Origin: DAHUYF01 sp035623985
Lineage (GTDB): Bacteria; Pseudomonadota; Alphaproteobacteria; ATCC43930; CGMCC-115725
Length of the DNA: 64,000 nucleotides
Direction of reading: 5' to 3'
Assembly: GCA_035623985.1 (NCBI GenBank)
Contig: DASPSJ010000043.1
Location: 34,383-98,382, forward strand
Part shown: positions 16,848 through 25,227 of the stretch, piece by piece
Layout of the letters: each line of letters opens with the position of its first letter
Numbering within the stretch: position 1 is the first letter of the stretch
The notes under the pieces: model-generated
The model's database searches: none
What the model was told of the DNA's origin: nothing
What the model saw: only the letters and a program-made list of their open reading frames with translations
Translations under genes and position numbers: made by a program

Positions 16848-18250
16848 GGCGCGTCGCGCCGGCGCGGGCGGCGGCGTTGCAGCGTCGGGCCGGGCGCGCG
16901 ATGCGCGGCGCGCGGCGCGGCATCGGCGGCGCTGTGCCAGTCGAGCGCCTCGTCCTGGACGTAGCGCTTGCCAAGCTGCCAGGCGATCTCGGCGCGCGCC
17001 AGCTCGACCCCCAGATAGAAGGCGTGCGCGCCATCGGCCTCGACGCCGAGGCCGGGAAAGAGTTCGAAAGCGCCCGCGGCGACGCGATGCTGGGCGCGGT
17101 TATAGAGATGGATGCCGTCGGCGGCGAGCTCGATGCGGAAATTGGCATCGCGGATCTGCGCCGCCGTCTCGGCGATTTCCTCGGCGGTGACGGCGAAGGG
17201 CTTGCGGTCGCGCAACGCCATCAGGCTGGCATCGATGCCGACGGGGAGACGACGGAGCCGCTTTGCCGCGTGCATGAGGCGGCGGGCGCGATCGGCCTCG
17301 CGGACGGCGCGCCGGCAATGCGGGCTCACCTGCACCGCCAGCACGTCGGTAATGCCGAGTTCGGCAATGATGCCGAAGAGCAGCGCGTTCATGCCGGTGG
17401 TGTCGGCATCGACCAGCTCGGTGACATTGCCGATGCCCATGAGAATGCGCGCCTCGGGCAGCCGCCGCCGCAGCTCGGCATAGCGCAGCAGCGAGGCGGT
17501 GAAGCCGAAGGGGATCGGGTCGAGGACGGGGTCGGCGATGAAAGACCGGCCGCGATGCAGCAGCCGCTCCGCTGCGCGGCAGAGCGAGTCGAGATCGCCG
17601 GCGCGGGCGGGGATCACGACCGGGGTCGCCGCCATCTCCGCCGCGAGGTCGAGCGAGGTCTCGCTGAGGCTGAGCACGAAGTCGGCGCCGGCGCGATCGC
17701 CGCGCTTGAGCTCGTCGAGATCGGCGCTGTCGACGCTGGCAGCAAGCCCAAGCCCTTTCACCGCGGTGATCGCCTCCTCGAGGTGAGGAAAGGGCGTTGC
17801 CGGCAGGCAGCCAAGATCGATCACCTCGGCGCCTTCGGCCGCGAACGCCTTGGCGCGGGCGAGGATACCGTCGACCGAGAGCTTCGGGGCGTCGACGATT
17901 TCGGCGAAGATGCGCACCTCGTGCGCGCCGAGATCGATCGCTTCGCCGGTGCGGCCGAAGAGGGCCGGGAGGTCGTGAAGATCCTCGGGCCCGCGCTCGA
18001 TGGCGATGCCGAGCTCCACCCCGAGGCCGGCGAGATCGCCCTGGCAATGGCCGGGGACGATGATCCGGTCGGCGCCCATCGCGTCCTTGGGCAGGCGGCG
18101 GCGGATGAGCTCGGCGGTCATCAGCGCCGCGACCTGGATCCCGATATCGTGCACGGTCCAGGCGAAGCCGAGATCGCCGAAGCCGTCGAGGACGTTGCGC
18201 AGCCGTTTCTCGGCGAGATGCCCGGTCAGGAACAGCGTGTGCCGAGACAT
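16844..18250 (-). CDS. Dihydropteroate synthase-like protein (DUF6513)
   Basis: A 468-residue protein with an N-terminal DUF6513 domain (LFLTGHLAEKRLRNVLDGFG) and a C-terminal pterin-binding TIM barrel related to dihydropteroate synthase, seen in GAEVIDLGCLPATPFPHLEE, VLSLSETSLDL, FIADPVLDPIPFGF and LMGIGNVTELVDADTTGMN. It is typical of archaea and H4MPT methylotrophs, where it is thought to act on pterins in H4MPT synthesis; the reaction is not established. The start ATG at 18250 lies inside the flavoprotein gene (25-base overlap), and the stop overlaps DUF447. Confidence 0.85.
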   Translation of the reverse strand: MSRHTLFLTGHLAEKRLRNVLDGFGDLGFAWTVHDIGIQVAALMTAELIRRRLPKDAMGADRIIVPGHCQGDLAGLGVELGIAIERGPEDLHDLPALFGRTGEAIDLGAHEVRIFAEIVDAPKLSVDGILARAKAFAAEGAEVIDLGCLPATPFPHLEEAITAVKGLGLAASVDSADLDELKRGDRAGADFVLSLSETSLDLAAEMAATPVVIPARAGDLDSLCRAAERLLHRGRSFIADPVLDPIPFGFTASLLRYAELRRRLPEARILMGIGNVTELVDADTTGMNALLFGIIAELGITDVLAVQVSPHCRRAVREADRARRLMHAAKRLRRLPVGIDASLMALRDRKPFAVTAEEIAETAAQIRDANFRIELAADGIHLYNRAQHRVAAGAFELFPGLGVEADGAHAFYLGVELARAEIAWQLGKRYVQDEALDWHSAADAAPRAAHRAPGPTLQRRRPRRRDAP

Positions 18251-18795
18251 TTGAGCCGCCGTCGGACGCTGTGCTCGAGCTCGACCATCGACTGTACCAC
18301 CTCGGTCGCCTCGAATTGCTTGAGGCGCTCGACATTCTCGAGGTCGATGCGCCGCGGATAGACCTTGACCATCCCGCCCGGCGCCTGGGTGTCGAGCTCG
18401 GGCGCGGTGTCGCAGGCGAAGACGATGGCGGGAATGCGGCACTTCCCCGCCTGCGCGAAGACGTTGGTGGCAAGCGTGTCGGAAATGCCCGCGACGCATT
18501 TCGCCACCGTGTTCGACGTCGCCGGCGCGAGGACGAGGGTGTGGTAGACGCCCTGGTAGAAAAGCCCCACCGGCGCCGCCGAGGCCGTCGTATCCTTGAA
18601 GATGCGCGTGCCCGCCGGAAGGCCCCGGACCTCTTCCTTGTACATGCGCACCACCTCGGCCGCGGCACGGCTGATGAAGAGATCGAACTGCTCCAGCCCG
18701 CGCATCAGCTCCAGGCATTCGGTGAAAAAATGCCCGGAGCCGGTGAGCGCCCAGGCTAGGCGCTGCGGCGGGCCGGCGGTGTCGCGGCGCGTCAT
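18226..18795 (-). CDS. dmrB: Flavoprotein, probable dihydromethanopterin reductase
   Basis: A 189-residue flavoprotein of the UbiX/PPC-decarboxylase-like fold (AfpA/DmrB group). It starts with an LAWALTGSGHFFTECLELM nucleotide-binding segment and has LVLAPATSNTVAKCVAGISDTLATN and IPAIVFACDTAPE, all typical of FMN-binding members. Bacterial DmrB reduces dihydromethanopterin to H4MPT, the last step of cofactor synthesis, which fits its neighbours. The symbol is inferred from family and location. It is followed by DUF6513 with overlap, and mfnE lies nine bases upstream. Confidence 0.75.
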   Translation of the reverse strand: MTRRDTAGPPQRLAWALTGSGHFFTECLELMRGLEQFDLFISRAAAEVVRMYKEEVRGLPAGTRIFKDTTASAAPVGLFYQGVYHTLVLAPATSNTVAKCVAGISDTLATNVFAQAGKCRIPAIVFACDTAPELDTQAPGGMVKVYPRRIDLENVERLKQFEATEVVQSMVELEHSVRRRLKCLGTRCS

Positions 18796-18804
18796 CGCGG
18801 AATC

Positions 18805-19386
18805 CTAGCCCAAAGCCAGCGCCGCGGCGAGGCGTGCGCCCTCGCCGGGACCGCAACACGAGACCGGACAGCCCGCCGCTTCGGCATAGTCGGGAAAGGC
18901 GGGATCGACGTATCCGAGCACCGCAAGCTCCGCCGTTGTCGCCGACGGCGCCGGCGCCGACTTCACCAGCACCAAATGCGTCGCCTCAAGCCGGCGCGCG
19001 AGCCAGGCGGCGAGGCTGTCGGAGGTTACCCGCCACCTGCCGGCGATGAGCGGATCGGCCAAGACCATGCGGCTCGGCAGCCACAGCGCGACGCCGCCAT
19101 GGCCGAGCGCCGCGCGCATCTCCGGCGCGCTGGCGCAGGCGACCAGCGCCGGCGCGAGATCGAGCAGCATCCAGGCATATTGCTCCATCGCCAGCACCGC
19201 CATGCGATGGGCCGCGAGGTCGGAGAACCCATAGCGCCGCTGCGTCTCGCGCACGGCATCGGCAAAATCGCCGCCGCCGGGCACGATGACGGCACGCCCG
19301 CCGCCATGCTCGCTCACTACCGCGAGCCACGAGGCAAGCGTTCCGGCCGCGGCCAGACTGCCGCCGAGCTTTACCACCACCGTCAT
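18805..19386 (-). CDS. mfnE: Amino-acid-kinase-family furan phosphate kinase, MfnE-like
   Basis: Amino acid kinase family protein of 193 residues. The N-terminal TVVVKLGGSLAAAGTLASWL and AVIVPGGGDFADAVRETQR segments bind the phosphates, and WRVTSDSLAAWLARRL and LVLVKSAP follow. In methanofuran synthesis MfnE phosphorylates aminomethylfuran phosphate to the diphosphate used by MfnF. Context (mfnB, mfnF, mfnD nearby) supports this. ATG at 19386 is separated by one base from the stop of the FolB-like gene, so the two are probably co-translated. Confidence 0.8.
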   Translation of the reverse strand: MTVVVKLGGSLAAAGTLASWLAVVSEHGGGRAVIVPGGGDFADAVRETQRRYGFSDLAAHRMAVLAMEQYAWMLLDLAPALVACASAPEMRAALGHGGVALWLPSRMVLADPLIAGRWRVTSDSLAAWLARRLEATHLVLVKSAPAPSATTAELAVLGYVDPAFPDYAEAAGCPVSCCGPGEGARLAAALALG

Positions 19387-19387
19387 G

Positions 19388-19819
19388 TCAGCCGGCGAGC
19401 GGCCGTCGCGGGCGGCGTCGCCGGAGCACCACCCCGACGCTCTCGGCATCGGCAAAGACGTCGAGCTTTTCGACGCTGATCCGCGCCGCCAGCGCGCGCG
19501 GACTTGCCAGGCAGACCGCCATGACCTGCTCCGCGAACGTCTCGATGAGCTCGATATGCCCGCCCCGCGCCAGCGCGCGAATGCCCTCGACGATCGTCTC
19601 GTAGTTGAGCACGTTGTACAGCGCATCGCCGTCGGCGGCGTCTCGTTCCACGAGTAATTGCGCGTTGATTCGCACGCGCTGCGGCGCCTGCTTTTCATGC
19701 TCATAGACGCCGATCCGGCAGGGCAGCACCAGATCGCGCACCAGGATGCGATAGACCTGCGCCGCGCGCGGCGCCGGCCGGCGTTCGATCCCGAGGGCAT
19801 CGGCAAGCATCCACGCCAT
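19388..19819 (-). CDS. Dihydroneopterin aldolase (FolB)-like protein
   Basis: A 143-residue protein with the FolB/MptD-type fold: RILVRDLVLPCRIGVYEHEK, RVRINAQLLVERDA, VLNYETIVEGIRALARGGHIELIETFAEQVM and a final VEKLDVFADAESVGV strand. It would cleave or epimerise dihydroneopterin in pterin synthesis for H4MPT. The ATG at 19819 has GGAGG six bases upstream; two more ATGs follow close by. It is the first gene of the minus-strand cofactor run that ends with mfnB. Confidence 0.85.
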   Translation of the reverse strand: MAWMLADALGIERRPAPRAAQVYRILVRDLVLPCRIGVYEHEKQAPQRVRINAQLLVERDAADGDALYNVLNYETIVEGIRALARGGHIELIETFAEQVMAVCLASPRALAARISVEKLDVFADAESVGVVLRRRRPRRPLAG

Positions 19820-20010
19820 GGCGAGCCTCCGCCCGAAGGATGACCGAGTCTTCAACGGCTTGCAACCATCGGGGCGAATTATCGCCGACGCCAAGGATAC
19901 ACCGGCGTTGCCGCGCCTGTGGTTGGACAAAAAGTCGAGGCCGCCTATCATGGCTTCGATCTGAGCCATTGGAGGCCGCCGCAGAAGCCGCGACGGAAAG
20001 GGAGGAGCCG

Positions 20011-20697
20011 ATGGGCCGAATGCCGGGCAAAATCGCGGGCCTGGCTTTAATGACGTTCGCCCTTTGCCCGGCGGCGGCGGCCGACGATGATCGGCCATTG
20101 AGCCCGGCGCAGATCGCGCTCTTCGAGAGCAACCACCTCGAGAAGATCAACTATCCGCTCGTCCTGGATTATACCTTTCGCCACCGCGGCGGGGCCGATG
20201 GCGACTACGTGGACAAGGTCAGCGCCGACATCCGTGCCGTGGGCCAGGATGGAAGAAAGGACGTCTGGATCGATTTCCTGAGCGGCGACCGCCACGTCAA
20301 TTTTCCGCCGGCCATCGGCTTCAATGGCAACCCGCTGCTGATGTACTTCCTCGAGTATGACGTGATGGAGATGCAGGCGGCGACGGGAGGGTCGGCGCAA
20401 TATTTTCGCAGCCGCATCCGCGCGGCCTTCGTCGACCGCGCGGCGATGCATCCGGTCGATGTGACCATTGACGGCGCGCGGCACCAAGCCACGGAGATCG
20501 AGGTGGCTCCGTTCCTCCATGATCCCAATCTCGCGCGCTTTCCGAACTTTGCCGGAAAGACCTATCGCTTCGTCCTGTCCGACGCGGTCCCCGGCAGCAT
20601 CTACGAGATCAGCGCCACGCTCGCCACGCCGGGCGCGGCGCCGGATACTTTCGAGGAGTGGATGACCTATGCCGGACAGCATGAAGACAAGCATTGA
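20011..20697 (+). CDS. Secreted protein of unknown function near PQQ genes
   Basis: I do not recognise this 228-residue protein. The ATG at 20011 follows GGGAGGAG and gives a clear signal peptide (GKIAGLALMTFALCPAAAA-DDD). The mature part has a lipase-like or carrier-like look only in general terms: a YTFRHRG segment, a run with two adjacent aromatic-rich strands (LMYFLEYDVMEM) and a late AGKTYRFVLSDAVPGSIYEI strand. No cysteine pairs or haem motif are seen. It sits between the cofactor genes and the SoxYZ-like/pqqA group and overlaps the next small secreted gene by 29 bases, so a periplasmic role linked to methanol oxidation is possible. Confidence 0.75.
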   Translation: MGRMPGKIAGLALMTFALCPAAAADDDRPLSPAQIALFESNHLEKINYPLVLDYTFRHRGGADGDYVDKVSADIRAVGQDGRKDVWIDFLSGDRHVNFPPAIGFNGNPLLMYFLEYDVMEMQAATGGSAQYFRSRIRAAFVDRAAMHPVDVTIDGARHQATEIEVAPFLHDPNLARFPNFAGKTYRFVLSDAVPGSIYEISATLATPGAAPDTFEEWMTYAGQHEDKH

Positions 20698-21040
20698 GCG
20701 GATCGCGGCGTTGGTGCTTGGCGTCTTGCTCGTGATGACGGCGCCGGCCGCGGCGGCGAACGACTATCCGACGGCGGAGACGGTCGATTACGTGCTGGGC
20801 TGCATGGCGGCCAACGGCAACACCCACGAAGCGCTGCTCAAATGCTCCTGCAGCATCGACTTCATCGCCAAGCGCCTGCCATTTGCGCAATACGAGAAAG
20901 CGGAGACCGCCTTGAGCCTGCAAGCGGGGGGCGGGGTGGGCGGCCGCGTCGGTCTCTTCCGCGACCCGCCGGAGATCAAGCAGGCGATCGAGCAGCTCCA
21001 TCAGGTTCAGGCCGAAGCGAACCTGCAATGCTTTGGATAG
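20669..21040 (+). CDS. Small secreted four-cysteine protein
   Basis: A 123-residue protein with a signal peptide ending around APAAAA-NDY. The mature part is about 93 residues with cysteines in LGCMAANGN, LLKCSCSIDFIA and the C-terminal LQCFG, a pattern suggesting two disulfides and a helical fold. No family is recognised. The start (ATG 20669, or the ATG at 20681 that begins MKTSIERI) overlaps the end of the preceding secreted protein, which suggests joint expression. Being exported next to PQQ-dehydrogenase accessories hints at a periplasmic helper; that is inference. Confidence 0.7.
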   Translation: MPDSMKTSIERIAALVLGVLLVMTAPAAAANDYPTAETVDYVLGCMAANGNTHEALLKCSCSIDFIAKRLPFAQYEKAETALSLQAGGGVGGRVGLFRDPPEIKQAIEQLHQVQAEANLQCFG

Positions 21041-21189
21041 CCCGGCGCCGACCGCTCGTGCCGACAAACATATAATCGGAGCAGCGCGCCCTACCCTTCT
21101 GCTGCGCGGGACCCGCTCCGCGGTTCTCTCCCTCTCGGCCTCGGGGGTGGAGAAGGCCGGGTTGCTCGGGCGGGTCCTGATCCGGGCCG

Positions 21190-21999
21190 CTAATCCGTCA
21201 CGGCGGGAAGCGGCCAGCGCTGCGTAAAGTGACGCTGGCGGCTGTCGTCGACCTCGACCTCGATCTCTCCGGGCGCGCGCGGCAGCAGGCCGAAGCGGAT
21301 GCTCGGATCCTCGCTCAGCGCGATATCGCTGTCGACCGTCAGGACGTCGACGCCGGCATAGGTGACGCGGATCTGCTGAATGAAATCGGCGGGGATGTAA
21401 GTGTGCGTTAGCTGATCCATCTGCAACCCCGAGCTGTTGGGATGGCTGATCAGGAGCTGCACACCGGTTCTCCGGCCGGGCCGCGGCGGCGCGAAGCTCA
21501 GCTTCATCCTGCCCAGGCGCGCGAGCGCGGCCGCCGGATCACTTTCCTCCGGCGCCGAGCAGCCACCCGACGCCTTGACGAAGCGCCGCGCGCCGTGGAG
21601 CGTGCCGTCGGCGGTTTCGGCCACGGCATGCAGGTAGGTGTAATCGTCGACGCGCACGCGGGTCGCGACTTCGCTGCGGTCGGCAAGCGGGCCGAAATGA
21701 AAGACCGCGGCAAGCGGCGACGGGTTGTTGTCGATCACGAGATAGAGCGTCCGCGCGTCCGCGGCGAGCGGATCGGCGAGATGGAGCGTGATCGGAACGA
21801 GCGCGGCATTCTCGGCGCGGGCGGGCGCATCGATCCCGAGCGCATCGCCCGCGTCCTCTATGGAACGATCGCCGAAAAGCGCATGGGCAAGATCGGCCCA
21901 GCGCTCAGCCCGCTCCGCCTCGTTCATCTCCGCCGCCGCGGCAGGCGGAAGAGCCATGCCGAGCAGCAGCAGCGCCAGGAAACAGCGTCGCACCGTCAT
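21190..21999 (-). CDS. Quinoprotein-associated SoxYZ-like carrier protein
   Basis: A 269-residue exported protein matching the SoxYZ-like carrier associated with quinoprotein dehydrogenases: a SoxY-like half, then a SoxZ-like C-terminal half. The signal peptide ends near PPAAAA-EM. The SoxY-type glycine-glycine-cysteine arm is visible at GGC145-147 (VKASGGCSAPEESDP), internal rather than terminal because of the fusion to the SoxZ part (ISHPNSSGLQMDQLTHTYIPADFI). The job in methanol oxidation is not known. The ATG at 21999 was chosen because the signal peptide starts there. It lies downstream of pqqA. Confidence 0.88.
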   Translation of the reverse strand: MTVRRCFLALLLLGMALPPAAAAEMNEAERAERWADLAHALFGDRSIEDAGDALGIDAPARAENAALVPITLHLADPLAADARTLYLVIDNNPSPLAAVFHFGPLADRSEVATRVRVDDYTYLHAVAETADGTLHGARRFVKASGGCSAPEESDPAAALARLGRMKLSFAPPRPGRRTGVQLLISHPNSSGLQMDQLTHTYIPADFIQQIRVTYAGVDVLTVDSDIALSEDPSIRFGLLPRAPGEIEVEVDDSRQRHFTQRWPLPAVTD

Positions 22000-22118
22000 C
22001 GCCCGAATCCTCCGCCCCCGCCAATGGCGCCAGCAGGCTTCGCCACCTGGAAGGCGCCGGCCGCAGCGCCCCAAGCGAAGAACCGCCGGACCCGTCCTGA
22101 TGCGTCAAGGGGATGGCA

Positions 22119-22143
22119 GCGCCGCTCCGCTGCGGAGCGGCGC
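22119..22143. terminator. GC-rich hairpin downstream of pqqA
   Basis: A near-perfect inverted repeat with arms of about 11-12 bases around a 1-3 base loop (22119-22130 against 22132-22143). On the minus strand it begins 13 bases after the pqqA stop and has no T-run. It could end or attenuate transcription between the tiny pqqA and the SoxYZ-like gene, so that much more precursor than carrier is made. The pairing is seen directly; the role is inferred. Confidence 0.55.
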
Positions 22144-22155
22144 CGCAGCGTCAGC

Positions 22156-22230
22156 TCAAATTTCGGCGCAGGCGTAAGAATTGATCTCGAGGCCGACGCA
22201 GACCTCGATGATCCGAGGAGTCTTCCACAT
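22156..22230 (-). CDS. pqqA: PQQ precursor peptide PqqA
   Basis: A 24-residue peptide (MWKTPRIIEVCVGLEINSYA then CAEI) with the PqqA signature: the glutamate (E15) and tyrosine (Y19) four residues apart that are cross-linked to make PQQ, and the EVCVGLE core seen in methylotroph PqqA. An ATG directly upstream at 22233 would add one Met; the second ATG has better spacing (seven bases) from GGGGAGG. No pqqB, C, D or E gene adjoins it, so it is an orphan copy. It lies divergent from the metallohydrolase and upstream of the SoxYZ-like carrier. Confidence 0.9.
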   Translation of the reverse strand: MWKTPRIIEVCVGLEINSYACAEI

Positions 22231-22368
22231 CATCCAATCCTCCCCAACTCTTGAGATAGGCAACGCTAGGAATTTATGCTTCGGGCGTCTTCGAGTCAAT
22301 TCGCTATTTTGATAGATTCTAATCTTGTGCCAAAGGCGTCTGCCGGAAAGGCGGGAAGGAGGCCAAGG

Positions 22369-23352
22369 ATGCGGAACCGGGACGCGCCTGCGGCCGATTG
22401 CCCCTCTCCTTCGCGACGGGCGCTCTGCCGCGGCCTCGGCGCGGCGCTGCTGTGCTGCGTACCGGAGCTGCGCGCCCAGGCTGCGTTGCTGCGCGATCAG
22501 CCGCTCGAGGTCGCCGAGGTCGCGGACCGCCTTTTTGTTTCCCAAGGCGCCCAGGCCGAAGCAACGCCCGCCAATCTCGGCGCCATCGCCAATATCGGTT
22601 TCATCCTCGGCCGCGAGCGGGTGGCCGTGATCGACAGCGGCGGCTGCCGGATCTGGGGCGAGCGCCTGCGCGAGGCCATCCGCCGGCACACCGACCTGCC
22701 GATCGGCTATCTCATCCAAAGCCACATGCATCCCGACCATGTCTTCGGTGCGGCGGCCTTCCTGCCGGAAAAGCCGGAGATCATCGGCCACCGCAACCTG
22801 CCGGCCGCGCTGGCGCGGCGCGAAGCCTACTATTCGCGGCGCCTGCGAGAGGCGCTGGGCGATCTCGCCGCCGGATCGGTCATCGTGCCGCCGACGCGGC
22901 TGGTGGACGGCGTGGCCGAGATCGATCTCGGCGGTCGCGTGCTCGAGCTGGTGGCGCACCCGGCCGCGCATACGGACAACGATCTCAGCCTCTTCGACCG
23001 CGCGACGCGCACGCTGTGGGCCGGCGACCTCCTGTTCATGGCGCGCGTTCCGGCGCTCGATGGCAGCCTGCTCGGCTGGCTGGCGACGATGGAGACGCTG
23101 CGCCAGATGCCGTCGGCCCGCGTCGTTCCCGGCCACGGGCCGCGCGTCGCGCGGTGGCCGGAGGCGTTGGCCGACCAGCAACGCTATCTCAGCCTGCTGC
23201 GCGACGAGATCCGCGCCCTGCTGCGCCGCGGCGGCACGATGGAGGAAGCGATGGCGACGGTCGGGCGGAGCGAGTCCGGGCGCTGGGCGCTCTTCGACGA
23301 TTACAATCCGCGAAACGTTGCCGCCGCATTCCACGAGCTCGAATGGGAATAG
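22369..23352 (+). CDS. Quinoprotein relay system zinc metallohydrolase
   Basis: A 327-residue metallo-beta-lactamase-fold hydrolase of the type that accompanies PQQ dehydrogenases and SoxYZ-like carriers. The zinc motif SHMHPDHVFG (HxHxDH) is complete, with later ligands in HPAAHTDNDL, LWAGDLLF and VPGHGP. The N-terminus SRRALCRGLGAALLCCV looks like a Tat-type signal. The ATG at 22369 follows AGGAGG at six bases. It is divergent from pqqA and convergent with the vWA gene. Substrate unknown. Confidence 0.88.
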   Translation: MRNRDAPAADCPSPSRRALCRGLGAALLCCVPELRAQAALLRDQPLEVAEVADRLFVSQGAQAEATPANLGAIANIGFILGRERVAVIDSGGCRIWGERLREAIRRHTDLPIGYLIQSHMHPDHVFGAAAFLPEKPEIIGHRNLPAALARREAYYSRRLREALGDLAAGSVIVPPTRLVDGVAEIDLGGRVLELVAHPAAHTDNDLSLFDRATRTLWAGDLLFMARVPALDGSLLGWLATMETLRQMPSARVVPGHGPRVARWPEALADQQRYLSLLRDEIRALLRRGGTMEEAMATVGRSESGRWALFDDYNPRNVAAAFHELEWE

Positions 23353-23356
23353 ATGG

Positions 23357-24085
23357 TCAGCCCCCGCCGACCGCCGCCGAGGCGCGGCTGATCTCGACGA
23401 TGAATTTTTCGCGCATGGCGCGGCCGAAATCCCTGAACCCATGCGCTGGCAGAAGAAAGGCGCCGCGGCCGCCGATGACATGATCGCGATACCAGGGCGC
23501 CAAGGTTTCCGCCTCATCGCCTTCGAGAATCGGCAGCCCGTTGATGGTGACGCCGGCGCCGACAAGATCGTCGCGGACGGCATCGACCGGCTTCTGCGGG
23601 TTGCAATTGTCGCGCCCGTCGCCCGAGACGTCGATGATCGTGCGCTCCGCCGGTACCGGCAGGAACGGCAGCACCTTGCCGGCGATAAGCCCCAGCGAGG
23701 CGGCCATGCAGGTGAACTGATTGTCGGCGCGCGGCGCGCGGCGGATGCGCTCGGCGAAAGCGCGTGCATCCTCGCCGCCGGCGATGAGCGTCCACGGGAC
23801 GGACACCGCCGGCCGGTTCGACCACTCCACCAGCGTCACGAAGATCGCCCGGTGCGGGCCGGACGTCATCGCAGCTTGGACGGCCGCGTCCTCGAACGCG
23901 CGCGCGATGCCTTCCATTTGCAGCTCAAATCGTTCGCCGTTGACGGAGCCCGAGACATCGACGGCAAGGACGAGCGCGGTGTCGACCATCTCGGCCCGCG
24001 ACTGTGCGCGGGCCGACGCATCGGCGGCGAACAGGCCGGCAACGACCAGGGCCGCCGGGACAAGGCGCGAGACGGCGGGAATCAC
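23357..24085 (-). CDS. Exported von Willebrand factor A domain protein (DUF1194)
   Basis: A 242-residue vWA-domain protein with a signal peptide (VPAALVVAGLFAADASARAQS). The metal-ion site is visible as LVLAVDVSGSVNGERF near residue 40-52, with TIIDVSGDGRDNC further on. Such DUF1194 proteins are found beside PQQ dehydrogenase accessories. They probably bind partners in the periplasm; the partner is not known. The GTG start at 24085 overlaps the stop of the pentapeptide-repeat gene (GTGA). Confidence 0.85.
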   Translation of the reverse strand: MIPAVSRLVPAALVVAGLFAADASARAQSRAEMVDTALVLAVDVSGSVNGERFELQMEGIARAFEDAAVQAAMTSGPHRAIFVTLVEWSNRPAVSVPWTLIAGGEDARAFAERIRRAPRADNQFTCMAASLGLIAGKVLPFLPVPAERTIIDVSGDGRDNCNPQKPVDAVRDDLVGAGVTINGLPILEGDEAETLAPWYRDHVIGGRGAFLLPAHGFRDFGRAMREKFIVEISRASAAVGGG

Positions 24086-24870
24086 GGGCCCGACGGCGTG
24101 CGACCGCGCGCCTCATCGGGCGATGTCGGCGGCGGCCATCCGCGCGCGCCGCTCAGCACTGCCTCGGCGATGTCGGCGCCGGTGAGATCGGCGCCGGTGA
24201 GATCGGCGCCGGTCAGATCGGCGTGAAAGAGGTCGGCGCGCGACAGGTCGGCGCCCGACAAGGTGGCCCGCGCGAGATGGGCGAAGGCCAGACGCACGCC
24301 GCGCAAATCCGCCCGCGTCAGATTGGCCCCGGTGAGGTCGCAACCGGTCCAGTCGTTGGACAGGTTGGCGCGCGGTCCCCAGGGATCGACGCCCATCTGG
24401 ACCCGCGTCAAATTCGCGCCGGCGAGATCGGCGCGGCCAAGCCGCACGATGATGCGGGCGCCGGTCAGGTTGGCGCCGGCGAAATTCGGCGTCTTGCCGT
24501 CGGTCATATCCAAGGTCGAATAGGCGACCGCGGCCAGCAGGCTCGCATTGGAGAGATCGGCGCCGGCGAAATTGGCGCGGATGATGACGGAATGGTCGAG
24601 ATCGGCGCCGGCGAGATTGGCGCGAGAGAGATCGGCGTCGGTGAGGTCCGCGCCGTAGAGATTGGCGCCGCTGAGGTCGGCTTGCCGGAAGTTCAAGCCG
24701 CTCAGATCGAGATAGCTGAGATCGAGCCGCGCGAGATCGGCGGGCCGGCCGGGCGTTGCCTTGGCGAGAGCCCCGCTCACCTCCTTCAGCGTCAGGCGCG
24801 CATCGCTCGCGCCCGCGCCGCCGAGCAAGAGGAGCAGCGCCACGCCTGTGCAGATTTGCCGCAGCATCAT
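24082..24870 (-). CDS. Exported pentapeptide-repeat protein
   Basis: A 262-residue protein made mostly of A(D/N)LxX pentapeptide repeats from about residue 45 to 250, expected to fold as a right-handed quadrilateral beta-helix. Units such as LSGANLYGADLTDADLSRAN and LTGADLTGADLTGADI are plain. A signal peptide precedes (VALLLLLGGAGA-SDA). Three start codons lie in tandem (GTG 24873, ATG 24870, ATG 24867). It overlaps the vWA gene, so the two are probably a unit acting in the periplasm. The repeats are also visible in the DNA at 24176-24230. Confidence 0.88.
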   Translation of the reverse strand: MMLRQICTGVALLLLLGGAGASDARLTLKEVSGALAKATPGRPADLARLDLSYLDLSGLNFRQADLSGANLYGADLTDADLSRANLAGADLDHSVIIRANFAGADLSNASLLAAVAYSTLDMTDGKTPNFAGANLTGARIIVRLGRADLAGANLTRVQMGVDPWGPRANLSNDWTGCDLTGANLTRADLRGVRLAFAHLARATLSGADLSRADLFHADLTGADLTGADLTGADIAEAVLSGARGWPPPTSPDEARGRTPSGP

Positions 24871-25227
24871 CACCGTTCGGCCGAAGCTTCAGCCTGATCT
24901 CCGGCCCTCTGAGTTCATGCTAGCAGAAGCGCGCCGCCCGACGTAGAATTTTCCGTGCCTGCGGCGGCGCTCCCACCGCGAAGGGAACACGGAAGCGAGC
25001 CGATGACGCCGTTCCCGTCATAATACGGGGATGTTCCGGCCGTGAGGAAACCACAGCTCATATGCACGTGGCTTGACGTCGGCGCGCCCGTCAAAATCCG
25101 GCGACTTGTCGATGGGGAAACTCGGCAAATTGAGCGGCTTTCTGATCTCGTCGGGAGCAATTTCGCTTCCGCCGCATCGCCTTTCCTGAGATATCGAAGC
25201 TGAATTTCCCCCGGGGACGCGCCGGCG
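24871..25227. other. Intergenic region without recognised gene
   Basis: About 357 bases between the pentapeptide-repeat gene and a weak hypothetical gene. Short open frames exist on the minus strand but their products are low-complexity arginine/serine-rich strings with no start support. It presumably holds the promoter of the minus-strand pentapeptide/vWA pair. I see no RNA gene, repeat or operator. Confidence 0.4.

Noticed and set aside
24176..24230. Short tandem repeats suggesting a minisatellite or CRISPR-like array
   Set aside because: The repeats (GGCGCCGGTGAGATC units) are the codons of the pentapeptide-repeat protein on the minus strand. No spaced direct repeats typical of CRISPR were seen anywhere in the window.
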